From the NCBI RefSeq assembly GCF_003390845.1, contig NZ_QMEK01000002.1, positions 496,001 through 560,000 of the forward strand: 64,000 nt of DNA, read 5' to 3'. This DNA is from Tropicimonas sp. IMCC34043. GTDB lineage: Bacteria > Pseudomonadota > Alphaproteobacteria > Rhodobacterales > Rhodobacteraceae. The notes under the pieces are model-generated. The model was not told where the DNA came from. It ran no database searches and saw only the letters and a program-made list of their open reading frames with translations. Of the stretch, positions 8,503 through 16,752 are shown piece by piece. Every line of letters begins with the position of its first letter. The stretch's first letter is position 1. A program made the position numbers and the translations under genes.

Positions 8503-9642
8503 TCAGGCGGGAGCGGTCACGGTGCCGTCGGCGCCCGCATCGAGTCTGAGGATCGTATCGAGCAGCAGCGCGGCGGGGTCAAGGTTGACGGCCATTCCAT
8601 GGCGCAGGCGTGCATCCAGTTCCTGCGACAGGGTTGCCCAGCGGCGGGCAGCCCCCGCGTCGGGGCAGAGCCGTGCCAGCACCGCGGCCTCGCCCGGCGC
8701 AGCCTCGGGCATGGGCGGGCCGGACAGCCCGGCCCGCGCAAGCCGCGACAGGAACAATGCCAGAAGTTCCGCGATCTGATCCATCAGTTCGGACTTTCCA
8801 GGCCCGGCGGCCCGGTTCGCAAAGGCGATGGCCGCGGGGCGGTCGACCCCCGGCGCGGTCGAAAACAGCCTGACGAGATCGGCATAGAGCGCGAGCCCGT
8901 CCGATTGCAGCAGCCGAAACGCCGTGCCGGCCGAACCCGCGGCAAGGGCCGAGACCGGGCCGGTATCGTCCGGCATCGGGGCGCCGGCCTGCGACAGCGC
9001 CGCGGCAAGGTCGTCGGGGGTCAGCGGGGCGCAGCGCAGGACGCGGCAGCGCGAGCGGATCGTCGGCAAAAGGCGCGAGGGCTGATGGCTGATCAGCAGA
9101 AGATGGGCGCGGGCAGGGGGCTCTTCCAGAAGTTTCAGAACCGCGTTCGCGGCACTCGGGTTCATCTCGTCGGCGGCATCGATGATCACCACACGCCGCC
9201 CGCCGTCCGCGGACGACAGCGCGAAAAACCCCTTGAGCCTGCGCGCCTCGTCGACGGTGATTTCCTGACGCAGCCGCTTTGCCTTGGCGTCCCAGGGCCG
9301 GCGCAGCAGGAACAGGCGCGGTTCGGACAGCGCCAGCAACCGCCGCGCGACCGGATCGTCGGGCGGAATGTCGAGGCTGTCGGGGCCCGCGGGTGCCCCG
9401 AAAAGACCCGCACCCTCGTCCACAGGGGTGGCCAGAAGGAACCGCGCCAGCCGCCACGCAAGCGTCGCCTTGCCGATGCCGCGCGGCCCGGTGATCAGCC
9501 AGGCATGGTGGATGCGCTCTGCCCGCACCGCATCGAGAAATCCGGCCTCGGCCGCGGACTGGCCAAAGACCCGCGCCGCGCTGCGCGGGTGCGGGGCGCC
9601 ATCCAGCCGGTCGGGCTCGGGGATGTCGTCTGCGTCGCTCAC
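8503..9642 (-). CDS. holB: DNA polymerase III subunit delta'
   Basis: The 379-residue clamp-loader AAA+ ATPase has a P-loop GPRGIGKATLAWRLA near residue 55, a Walker B-like VVIIDAADEMNPSAANAVLKLLEEPP, and a sensor region with SRCR. It loads the sliding clamp at replication forks. The GTG at 9642 was chosen because it overlaps the tmk stop as GTGA and gives a normal N-terminus. A longer in-frame extension to 9750 lies inside tmk and is Arg-rich, hence not credible. Confidence 0.93.
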   Translation of the reverse strand: MSDADDIPEPDRLDGAPHPRSAARVFGQSAAEAGFLDAVRAERIHHAWLITGPRGIGKATLAWRLARFLLATPVDEGAGLFGAPAGPDSLDIPPDDPVARRLLALSEPRLFLLRRPWDAKAKRLRQEITVDEARRLKGFFALSSADGGRRVVIIDAADEMNPSAANAVLKLLEEPPARAHLLLISHQPSRLLPTIRSRCRVLRCAPLTPDDLAAALSQAGAPMPDDTGPVSALAAGSAGTAFRLLQSDGLALYADLVRLFSTAPGVDRPAAIAFANRAAGPGKSELMDQIAELLALFLSRLARAGLSGPPMPEAAPGEAAVLARLCPDAGAARRWATLSQELDARLRHGMAVNLDPAALLLDTILRLDAGADGTVTAPA

Positions 9643-10310
9643 CGCGCCGCGCCGGGACCAAGGGCGGGTTCGGGCAGCCGGCTGCGGGCCTGCGCCAGAA
9701 CCTCGGCCGCCACGGACTCGGCCGGCCGGTTGCCGTCGATCACGATGCAACGTTCGGGATGGGCGGCGGCGATCTGCAGGAACCCCTCGCGCATCCGGCG
9801 TTGCAGCGTTTCGCCGAAATCCTCGAACCGTTCCTCGGCGGTGCGGCGGCCCTTGGCGCGCGCCAGCCCCTCGGCCGGGTCCATGTCGATCACGAAGGTC
9901 AGGTCGGGTTCGGTGCCGATCATCAGCGCATGCAACTGATCGACCAGATCGCGCAGATCGCCGCGGCTGACGCCCTGATACAGCCGCGTGCTGTCGGCGA
10001 AACGGTCCGATATTACCACCTTGCCAGCGTCCAGCGCCGGCCAGACCCGCTTTTCCAGATGGTCGCGACGGGCGGCGGTGAACAGCAGGATCTCGGTCTC
10101 GGGCGACCAGCGGTCGGGATTGCCCTGCAGAACCAGCGCCCGGATCTCCTCGGCGCCGGGCGATCCGCCGGGCTCGCGGGTCAGCACCACGTCGTGACCC
10201 TGCGCGGTCAGCGCATCGGCCAGCAGCCGGGCCTGGGTCGACTTGCCCGACCCGTCGATCCCTTCGAAGGTGATGAAGCTGCCGCGGCCTTTGGCAGGCG
10301 CCGCCGGCAT
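9639..10310 (-). CDS. tmk: Thymidylate kinase (dTMP kinase)
   Basis: The 223-residue P-loop kinase has FEGIDGSGKSTQARLLA near the N-terminus, the DR-type motif LTREPGGSPGAEEIR and the LID region VISDRFADSTRLYQG. It phosphorylates dTMP to dTDP in dTTP synthesis. It is coupled to holB by a four-base overlap and to the upstream carboxypeptidase gene by a one-base overlap. Confidence 0.96.
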   Translation of the reverse strand: MPAAPAKGRGSFITFEGIDGSGKSTQARLLADALTAQGHDVVLTREPGGSPGAEEIRALVLQGNPDRWSPETEILLFTAARRDHLEKRVWPALDAGKVVISDRFADSTRLYQGVSRGDLRDLVDQLHALMIGTEPDLTFVIDMDPAEGLARAKGRRTAEERFEDFGETLQRRMREGFLQIAAAHPERCIVIDGNRPAESVAAEVLAQARSRLPEPALGPGAAR

Positions 10311-11464
10311 CAGAGCCCCGCCGCCTGGCCTGTTACCTCGGCAAGCAGGGTCATGGCGGCGGTGCGTACCCGCGGCAGGAACCCGCCCTTGGCGACCGCG
10401 GTCGCAGCCGTCAGCGGCAGTTCCTGACGCTCGAGGTCGGGCAGGTCGACGATCAGCGTGCCGATCTGCTGGCCTTCGGCAATGGGGGCGCGCAGCGGCG
10501 TCTCATAGGTGATCTCGGCCTCGATCCCGCCGCGCACGACGGCCGGCACCAGCAGCGAGATATCCTCGGGCGCGATCATGGCCACGCTGCGCTGCGAGCC
10601 CATCCAGACCGGCACTTCGGCCAGCCGCGTGCCCTTGGTCACCACGGTCTTCTGGACGAACTGGCGGAACGCCCAGTTGACGACGCTTTCGGCCTCTTCG
10701 GCGCGGGCGGCATCGTCGGGCAGGCCCGAGATCACGAAGATGATCCGCCGGTCGCCCTGCACCGCCGAGCCGACAAGGCCATAGCCCGCCTGCGAGGTAT
10801 GTCCGGTCTTCAGCCCGTCGGCGCCGATCCCGAGGTGGAGCAGAGGATTGCGGTTATTGTGGTTCGAGGGCACGCGGCCGTCGAAGGCGAAGGTCTTGAT
10901 CGAGAAATAGTGATAATACTCCGGGAATTCCTCGATCATCCGCCGCGCCAGCAGCCCGAGGTCCTCCATGCTCATCTTCTGGTTCGGGTCGGGCCAGCCG
11001 CTGGCATTGGCAAACGAGGAATTGCGCAGCCCGATGGCCTTTGCACGCTCGTTCATCAGCTTGGCAAAGCCTTCCTCGGTGCCGGCGAGGCCCTCGGCCA
11101 CCACGACGCAGGCGTCGTTGCCGGACTGCACGATGATCCCCTGGATCAGTTCCTCGACCGTCGGGCGGTCCTTTGTGGTCAGGAACATCGACGATCCGCC
11201 CATGCTGACCGCCTTGGCCGAGACCGAAAACCGGGTGTCAAGCGTCACGCGACCGTCGCGCAGTGCCTCGAACAGCATGTCGAGCGTCATCAGCTTCGAC
11301 ATCGAGGCCGGCGGCAGCGGGGTCTGGGCATTCTTCGACAGCAGCACGGTGCCGGTGGTCTCGTCATAGACCCAGGCGGCGGTGGCCCTGGTTTCGAAGG
11401 CGGCTTGCGCCGGAACGACGAACCCGAGGGCCAGAATCAGGATGAGGGAAAACAAGCGCATCAT
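10310..11464 (-). CDS. D-alanyl-D-alanine carboxypeptidase (penicillin-binding protein, S11 family)
   Basis: The 384-residue serine peptidase has a signal peptide (MMRLFSLILILALGFVVPAQA), the catalytic SxxK as SMSK near residue 54, SGN in QSGNDACVV, and KTG in DGLKTGHTSQAGYG. A C-terminal beta domain (PBP5_C type) follows. It trims the pentapeptide stem of periplasmic peptidoglycan. It heads the tmk-holB operon. The dacC/dacA paralogue assignment cannot be settled from sequence alone. Confidence 0.93.
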   Translation of the reverse strand: MMRLFSLILILALGFVVPAQAAFETRATAAWVYDETTGTVLLSKNAQTPLPPASMSKLMTLDMLFEALRDGRVTLDTRFSVSAKAVSMGGSSMFLTTKDRPTVEELIQGIIVQSGNDACVVVAEGLAGTEEGFAKLMNERAKAIGLRNSSFANASGWPDPNQKMSMEDLGLLARRMIEEFPEYYHYFSIKTFAFDGRVPSNHNNRNPLLHLGIGADGLKTGHTSQAGYGLVGSAVQGDRRIIFVISGLPDDAARAEEAESVVNWAFRQFVQKTVVTKGTRLAEVPVWMGSQRSVAMIAPEDISLLVPAVVRGGIEAEITYETPLRAPIAEGQQIGTLIVDLPDLERQELPLTAATAVAKGGFLPRVRTAAMTLLAEVTGQAAGL

Positions 11465-11638
11465 GGCCGAAGTCCTAGCGTGCGGATCCGTCGGGGTACA
11501 GTGGATCGGGATGTCAGAGGCAGCGGTCCCCTTTGTCGGCAGCTTAGCCGTGGCGGCGCCCGGGGAAAAGAGCCAGACGACGTCCGCGCAGCATGGGTTC
11601 CAGAATCACCACAACCGGTCTATGCGACGTCTCCGGTC

Positions 11639-11728
11639 GGAGGCGTGGCAGAGCGGTTGAATGCACCGGTCTTGAAAACCGGCGTACGTGAAAGCGTACC
11701 GTGGGTTCGAATCCCACCGCCTCCGCCA
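11639..11728 (+). tRNA. tRNA-Ser (anticodon UGA)
   Basis: The 90-nt sequence, including encoded CCA, folds as a class II tRNA. The acceptor stem GGAGGCG pairs with CGCCTCC, the anticodon stem CCGGT/ACCGG encloses CTTGAAA with TGA at 11673-11675, a long variable arm (GTACG-TGAAAG-CGTAC) follows, and the T-arm is GTGGGTTCGAATCCCAC. It decodes UCA. The DNA directly downstream is accessory in character, so the 3' end is a plausible integration site. Confidence 0.97.
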
Positions 11729-11864
11729 TCATCTCAATCTATAACCATGATATTGCATAAAAAAATCCCTTTGGGGCGAATTTATTCCCCCACTACTTCC
11801 CCCAATGCGTTCTGGAAGGCCCCGGAATTTGTCGGAACAAGCTGGCCGGAACGGCCTGCTGCGT

Positions 11865-12269
11865 TCAGCGATAAGCCCGCCTCCATCCTGCGGTCACGGC
11901 TTCCGATTCGGAGCAGAACCACCGCTCTCCCTTCTCGGTCGAGATGCGGGTGCGGTCGTAGCGGTTATGGTCGCGGGGTTCACAGACCAGCTTCCTTGCG
12001 GCCATGAGGCCTGTCAGTGTCTGGCCAGCCCATCGGCCGCAGGCCCCGGGTGAGCCGTCCGCGCGCTTGCAGACCTGTTCCTTCTCGGGCGCGTCGATGC
12101 CATGGAGCCGGATCCGCGTGTCCGCGATGTCGAGTGTGTCGCCGTCGATCACGCGAGCGCTGCCCGACACGGCACCGAAGCTCCAGTCTTGATGAGGTGT
12201 TCCAGATGGGGGTGGGACGCTGCATCCGATCACGATCGCCGCGGGCAGAAGGGAGAAGGATCGTGCCAT
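11865..12269 (-). CDS. Thermonuclease-like (SNase) lipoprotein, probably C-terminally truncated
   Basis: A lipoprotein-type signal (MARSFSLLPAAIVIGCSVPP, with VIGC as lipobox) is followed by the staphylococcal nuclease core: ARVIDGDTLDIADTRIRLHGIDAPE, containing the Asp and Arg of the active site, then KRADGSPGACGRWAGQTL and VCEPRDHNRYDR. After RYDR the sequence departs from the family and stops within 25 residues. The usual second half (LV..GWA.AYRRY and onward) is reduced to GWRRAYR. The gene may be a decaying copy. The start at 12269 gives the signal sequence; an upstream ATG at 12305 adds 12 residues. Confidence 0.65.
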   Translation of the reverse strand: MARSFSLLPAAIVIGCSVPPPSGTPHQDWSFGAVSGSARVIDGDTLDIADTRIRLHGIDAPEKEQVCKRADGSPGACGRWAGQTLTGLMAARKLVCEPRDHNRYDRTRISTEKGERWFCSESEAVTAGWRRAYR

Positions 12270-12305
12270 GCCGCCGATAGGCCATCCGGGACGGGGTGAA
12301 GGCAA

Positions 12306-12695
12306 GTCCTAAACCGGTCTGGCAACAGGCGGCAAGTAGGACGCCCGAGGCCACAGAATTGGACGCTCTTGGCGTCAGAAAATGATCCGGATTGCCACAA
12401 CGATGGACGCCCGGGTGCCAGACAGGGACTTCGTACAGACAGCAGGGAAGGTTCGCTTGGGGCCCATATTTGCCCCTGCCGGGCTGCGCGTTTGCTGCGA
12501 GTGCAATCGGCTGGCGTCAGCCCCTTGCGACATTCGTACTCGTTGCAGCATGAAGCGGGGTGTCGACCCGATGAGCGGGAACCGGTCTTTCGTTTCGCGT
12601 AGCGTGAAGGTCGGCTTTGGGCCGAGAGCGACGGCGCACCTGGGGCAACGACGCGTGTGCCTCCTGCTGCGCCGCCGCATGACCGCTTCGAGCCC
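12306..12695. other. 390-bp non-coding stretch, degenerate
   Basis: No credible gene was found. The segment around 12600-12635 (GGCTTTGGGCCGAGAGCGACGG) resembles stretches at 13320-13360 and 15510-15560. It appears to be one member of a diverged intergenic sequence family within this accessory block. Confidence 0.5.
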
Positions 12696-13106
12696 TTAGT
12701 GCCCAGTTCCGCTACGGTTGGAATGAGAGAATTCGATAAGATCCCAGCGGTTTCCCCAGGGGTCTTTCCAGACCGCGACCCGCCCGTAAGGTTCATCGCG
12801 GGGAGGGGATTCGAACTCGACACCCTCGGATTTGAGACGCTGGTAGTCGCTCGCAAAATCTTCTGTCTCGAGAAACAACCAGACACGCCCGCCGCCTTGT
12901 TCTCCGATAGATGCAGTTTGGCGATCACCTACGGCTCGGGCGAGCAAAATTTCGGTCTCGCCACCGGGAGGCGCGATTCTCACCCAGCGTTTGCCATTTC
13001 CGAGGTCGGTATCCTCCCGGCACTCGAAGCCGATGCGATGGAAAAAATCGAGTGCTGGATCGTAGTCCGGGACCAGAAGCGAAAACAGAGCAATACGCGC
13101 GGGCAT
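12696..13106 (-). CDS. VOC family protein (glyoxalase/dioxygenase superfamily)
   Basis: The 136-residue protein has two betaalphabetabetabeta modules: LFSLLVPDYDPALDFFHRIGF at the N-terminus, and FASDYQRLKSEGVEFESPPRDEP then VAVWKDPWGNRWDLIEF at the C-terminus. The PWGN.W.L.EF ending is typical of the vicinal oxygen chelate fold. The metal ligand near the C-terminus is the Glu in LIEF. It could be a glyoxalase, fosfomycin-type or other small-molecule detoxifying protein. The substrate is unknown. It is a single gene within accessory DNA. Confidence 0.8.
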   Translation of the reverse strand: MPARIALFSLLVPDYDPALDFFHRIGFECREDTDLGNGKRWVRIAPPGGETEILLARAVGDRQTASIGEQGGGRVWLFLETEDFASDYQRLKSEGVEFESPPRDEPYGRVAVWKDPWGNRWDLIEFSHSNRSGTGH

Positions 13107-13440
13107 AATGCGGTCTCTCGAGTGATTTGTTGTCGTTGCTCAAGTGAATCATATGATCGTCCAGAATGACATAGCTTGGTCGGCAGAGGCATTTGGGGAG
13201 CGTCCACTTCGTCCCGCACTGTGGACCTCAGGGTCCCGGGCTATGCTGCGCGGTGCCATGAAAGTCCGGTATGGGGAAGCTGCGTTGCGGCAATGGCGAT
13301 CTTGGCGAGTGGCAACTATGCGCCGGAAGCGACGTCCGCTGATGCCTGCCAGGTGGCTGACCCGCAGCGACGCCGCATGTCAGCTTGGAGCCCATTTCTA
13401 CGGAGCTTCAGCAACGCGGCGAATGACCGCTCCGGAGAGT
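13107..13440. other. 334-bp non-coding stretch, degenerate
   Basis: No gene is supported. Within 13228-13445 there are short blocks (GAAAGTCCG; GCGACGTCCGCTGATGCC then GCCAGGTG) that recur with changes in the stretch at 15400-15570. Confidence 0.5.
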
Positions 13441-13872
13441 TCAGAGCAATCGCGCTCCTGGCCCTTCTTTTGCCAGATGATCGTCTTCGTTGACCAGCGG
13501 GCAGCGTTTCACGCTGAGACAACCGCATCCGATGCACATCGCCATCTTGTCGCGCAGTGCCGTCAGGGCGTTGATCCGGCGCGTAAGATCGTCGTGCCAG
13601 GCCTCGGAAATCCGCGCCCAGTCTTTCGTGTCAGGCACAGAGTGTGTGGGTTGGCTGGAGAGGGCTTCAGCGATTTCGGAAAGCGGCACTCCCGCACTTT
13701 GGGCGACCTTGATCACCGTCACCCGTCGCAGGACCTCACGGCGATAGACACGGTGGTTCGCGCTGTTCCGCACAGAGGCGATCAGCCCCTTCCGCTCGTA
13801 GAAATGCAGCGTCGATACCGGCAAACCGCTTCGTTTCGCGACCTGACCAACCGACAAATAGATTGTTGCCAT
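13441..13872 (-). CDS. soxR: Redox-sensitive MerR-family activator SoxR
   Basis: The 143-residue protein has an N-terminal MerR helix-turn-helix (LSVGQVAKRSGLPVSTLHFYERKGLI), a dimerisation helix, and the [2Fe-2S] motif C113-x2-C116-x-C118-x5-C124 (CIGCGCLSVKRC). That spacing is diagnostic of SoxR. Oxidation of the cluster by redox-cycling compounds would activate transcription. The start at 13872 matches the family N-terminus; the frame is open for 61 more codons, but these overlap the divergent MFS gene. The likely target is the divergent transporter, through the SoxR box between them. Confidence 0.95.
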   Translation of the reverse strand: MATIYLSVGQVAKRSGLPVSTLHFYERKGLIASVRNSANHRVYRREVLRRVTVIKVAQSAGVPLSEIAEALSSQPTHSVPDTKDWARISEAWHDDLTRRINALTALRDKMAMCIGCGCLSVKRCPLVNEDDHLAKEGPGARLL

Positions 13873-13884
13873 GAAAAACTCCTT

Positions 13885-13906
13885 GACCTCAACCAATGTT
13901 GAGGTC
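13885..13906. promoter_or_regulatory. SoxR box
   Basis: A perfect inverted repeat has arms GACCTCAAC and GTTGAGGTC around a 4-bp spacer. Its core CCTCAA-N6-TTGAGG matches the classical SoxR operator. TTGACC at 13883 could be the -35 element of the transporter promoter; the -10 is weak, as in many MerR-type promoters. It lies 12 bp from the soxR start and 29 bp from the MFS start. Confidence 0.88.
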
Positions 13907-13935
13907 GCAGGCATAGGGCTGTCAAGGAGATCACG

Positions 13936-15384
13936 ATGGCCGATACCAACCCAGATCCGGATTTCAGGAAAGACGCATTCGTCTCGTGGCGTGAATTCCT
14001 GGGCAGCGCCTACATGCCAGCTCTGGCCGTTGTTTGCCTCTCTGTCTGGTTGCACGCGGCGGATTCACTGATCGTGGCAACGATGCTCCCTTCGATTGTG
14101 GCTGAGATTGGCGGGGCTGGTCTGGTCGGCTGGTCGGTTTCGCTTTACGAAATTGCGTCTGTCGTTGCCGGTGCCGCAAGTGCCCTTTTGACGATGCGCT
14201 ACGGGCTTCGCGCGCCCATGTGCCTTGCGGCGCTTGTCTTCGGATTGGGATGTTTTCTGAGTGCGTTTGCACCGACCATGCTTCTCCTTCTGGCGAGCAG
14301 GGTCTTTCAGGGTCTGGGTGGCGGCGGTCTGGTTGCCATGGGTTTTGTGGCCGTCGGCGTCATCTTTCCCCGGCGCTACACCGCACGGGCCATGGCCGCT
14401 GTTTCGACCTTCTGGGGCGTGTCGGCGTTCCTCGGGCCGCTGATCGGCGGCTTTTTTGTCGAGTTTGCAACCTGGCGGTGGGGCTTTGCATTTTTCGGCG
14501 GGCAGGCCATCGTCCTCGCCCTCTGGATTGTGCTGCGCCCGGATCACGCACCATCCGATGCCAGTTCCAGAACTGTCTTCCCTTGGAGGCGTCTGGCATT
14601 GCTCTGTCTGGCTGTGCTTCTGGTCTCCTATGGGGGCGTGGAGATCGAACCGGTGCAGACCACGCTATGCGTTCTTTCCGGGGTCGCCTGCCTGGTCCTG
14701 TTCCTTCGCCAGGACCATCACGCCCAGAACGACCGCTTGCTTCCATTAAGACCGTTTGACTTCACCAAACCGACCGGATCGGCCCTGCTGATGATCCTGT
14801 CGCTATCTATTGCCACGATTGCCATCACCGCATTCGGCCCTCTTCTCGTCGTCGCGATCCACAATGCATCCGCCCTGACGGCCGGATACATTGTCGCCTG
14901 CTCCTCAATCGGCTGGACCGTGATGGCGGTGCTCGTAAGCGGATCGCCTGAAAGGCTGGACCGTCTGATGATCGCAATCGGGATGGCGCTCGTGGCGGCG
15001 AGCATCGCCGGGTTTCTCTACGCCGTTCCTAACGGGCCGGTTTGGCTCATCGCCGTGTTTGCAGCGCTGGAAGGCGGAGGGTTCGGGATGGCATGGACAT
15101 TCATCCTCAGAGTAACCACCGCCCTTTCCGCTCCGCAAGAAGTGCAGCGTATTTCCGGTGCGATCTCGACCATTCAGCGCCTCGGCTATGCCCTGGGTGC
15201 TGCGTATATCGGGATCGTCGCGAATGCGGCTGGTTTCGCAACGATGGATACAGCGGCTCAAACGGCGGAAACAGCTCGATGGATATTTGCTGCCTGTCTA
15301 CCCTTTGCCCTCCTCGGTCTTCTATCCATGGTGACGCTTGTTCGGAGTGAGCTGCGTAACGGCAGTGGAGCCTTACATGGCTAA
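13936..15384 (+). CDS. MFS transporter, probable SoxR-regulated drug efflux pump
   Basis: The 482-residue membrane protein is predicted to have 12-14 hydrophobic helices, with features of drug:H+ antiporter MFS members: ADSLIVATMLPSIVAEIGG in helix 1 and the LLASRVFQGLGGGGLVAMGF motif in the first half. The start has AGGAG seven bases upstream. Divergence from soxR across a SoxR box suggests induction by redox-active compounds and export of them. The substrate is not known. Confidence 0.88.
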   Translation: MADTNPDPDFRKDAFVSWREFLGSAYMPALAVVCLSVWLHAADSLIVATMLPSIVAEIGGAGLVGWSVSLYEIASVVAGAASALLTMRYGLRAPMCLAALVFGLGCFLSAFAPTMLLLLASRVFQGLGGGGLVAMGFVAVGVIFPRRYTARAMAAVSTFWGVSAFLGPLIGGFFVEFATWRWGFAFFGGQAIVLALWIVLRPDHAPSDASSRTVFPWRRLALLCLAVLLVSYGGVEIEPVQTTLCVLSGVACLVLFLRQDHHAQNDRLLPLRPFDFTKPTGSALLMILSLSIATIAITAFGPLLVVAIHNASALTAGYIVACSSIGWTVMAVLVSGSPERLDRLMIAIGMALVAASIAGFLYAVPNGPVWLIAVFAALEGGGFGMAWTFILRVTTALSAPQEVQRISGAISTIQRLGYALGAAYIGIVANAAGFATMDTAAQTAETARWIFAACLPFALLGLLSMVTLVRSELRNGSGALHG

Positions 15385-15655
15385 AGCAGACCTTGGCGCG
15401 GGCGCAGCGAAAGTCCGTTCCGTCCGCAAAGTGTGAGTTCGAAGCTGCCTCGATCTCGCGACCGCTGCGAACGGCCGGTTCGGCGGGCCGCGCTGCGGCA
15501 TCCGGAGAAGCGGTGAACGGCGGCTGTGGACCGGGAGCGACGGACGCTGCTGTCCGCCAGGTGTACGGCTCGCTGCTCTGCCGCAAGCCCGCTCGGAGTC
15601 CAAATTGCTTGATGCTGCAGCGCAGACTCGCTTGGCTCCCAAGGAAGAAGCCGTT
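15385..15655. other. 271-bp non-coding stretch, degenerate
   Basis: No gene is supported. The block near 15512-15570 (GGCTGTGGACCGGGAGCGACGG, shortly followed by GCCAGGTG) resembles parts of the stretches after 12300 and after 13107. It lies between the convergent MFS and AraC genes. Confidence 0.5.
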
Positions 15656-16507
15656 TCACCGCATGGCATTTGGGGTGTAGCCGAACACCGCCCGAAATCG
15701 ACGGATCATATGTGTCTGCGATGAGAAGCCACACAGCACCGCCACATCACGTGCCTTCTGTCCATCCGCGAGCAGATCGCGGGCGCGCTCCACGCGTTGG
15801 CGCAAGACCCATTCGTAGGGCGATGTCCCATAGCTGACGGTGAAGGCGCGCGAGAACTGGCGGGAGCTCAGGCCGCTGACCTCCGCAAGGTCGCGGACGG
15901 TGATCCGGTTGGCGAGAGATGTCTCGACGGTGTCCTCCACCGCACGCCTTTGCGCGCCTGTCAGGCCGCCGTTGGGGGCCCTGAAATCGCTGGTCACATG
16001 CTCGATCACGAGCGCGCGCGCCAGCAAGGTCATCAGGGCATGATCCAGAACGTTGCCCTGGTCGGGGTCCGCCCAATCCAGCACGAGAAGAAACCGCTGG
16101 CAAAGCTCTCGCAACGCTGGATCGCAGCCGAACAGGACCCGCGCGGGCGTCGTCGCGGTGCTGCCGGTCGCGAAGCTCAGGTGGCGGTCCCTGAAATAGA
16201 CGTCCAGCCATCTGACGTAGCCCTCGTTGTTCCAGGCAAAGCAGTCGCCGGCGCGCAGGGTGCAGATCGCTCCGGGAGAGCCCGCAGAATTCGGGCGGAT
16301 TGCGGTGCGGGTCACCTCGCGGACTTGGCTTCCGCCTCGCAGATAGAGGCTGAACGTATGGTGGTCCGCCGCGCGATAGTGGACCTCGCCCTTGCGCTGC
16401 TCCCAGACCGCCAACCCGATGCCCATGGCCGTGACATGGGAGCGGAGGAGGCTTGCCCGAGACCGGAGCGCCCGCGCCACGTCAAAATCGAATATCTCCG
16501 GGGCCAT
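15656..16507 (-). CDS. AraC family transcriptional regulator
   Basis: The 283-residue protein has an N-terminal cupin-like sensing region (RGGSQVREVTR..., then CTLRAGDCFAWNNEGYVRWLDVYF) and a C-terminal AraC double helix-turn-helix (residues about 190-283). Its second helix region is GFSSQTHMIRRFRAVFGYTPNAMR. The start at 16507 has GGAG four bases upstream; the frame is open 34 codons further. It is divergent from the coupled small ORF and CynX-like transporter, which are probable targets. The inducer is unknown. Confidence 0.88.
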   Translation of the reverse strand: MAPEIFDFDVARALRSRASLLRSHVTAMGIGLAVWEQRKGEVHYRAADHHTFSLYLRGGSQVREVTRTAIRPNSAGSPGAICTLRAGDCFAWNNEGYVRWLDVYFRDRHLSFATGSTATTPARVLFGCDPALRELCQRFLLVLDWADPDQGNVLDHALMTLLARALVIEHVTSDFRAPNGGLTGAQRRAVEDTVETSLANRITVRDLAEVSGLSSRQFSRAFTVSYGTSPYEWVLRQRVERARDLLADGQKARDVAVLCGFSSQTHMIRRFRAVFGYTPNAMR

Positions 16508-16626
16508 GTCGCTCCGTTCTGAACATTGTGGCAGGATCGTATCAGATACGGCCTGATTAGGCGAGATGCGGCGTCCTCGGTTCGGTAGAACACGCCTCGG
16601 GATCACCAAAAATCGAGACCGTAGTC

Positions 16627-16752
16627 ATGCCGCTCAACCCCGCTTCCGTCCTCGCGAAAAGAGGGCTCGAGACACCCTTCAACGCCCTGCCGTTCACCGC
16701 AGGCGAAGACGTCGCAAGCCTCTCCTGCAACTTCCTGGACGCGGCGCGATGA
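16627..16752 (+). CDS. Small ORF (41 aa) coupled to the downstream MFS gene
   Basis: ATG to TGA encodes MPLNPASVLAKRGLETPFNA followed by 21 more residues, ending FLDAAR. Its stop overlaps the start of the transporter gene as ATGA, the arrangement of translationally coupled genes. No family is recognised. It could be a short structural protein, a leader peptide, or the remnant of a longer gene. The Shine-Dalgarno sequence is weak (GAGACC). The ATGA junction is the main support. Confidence 0.4.
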   Translation: MPLNPASVLAKRGLETPFNALPFTAGEDVASLSCNFLDAAR

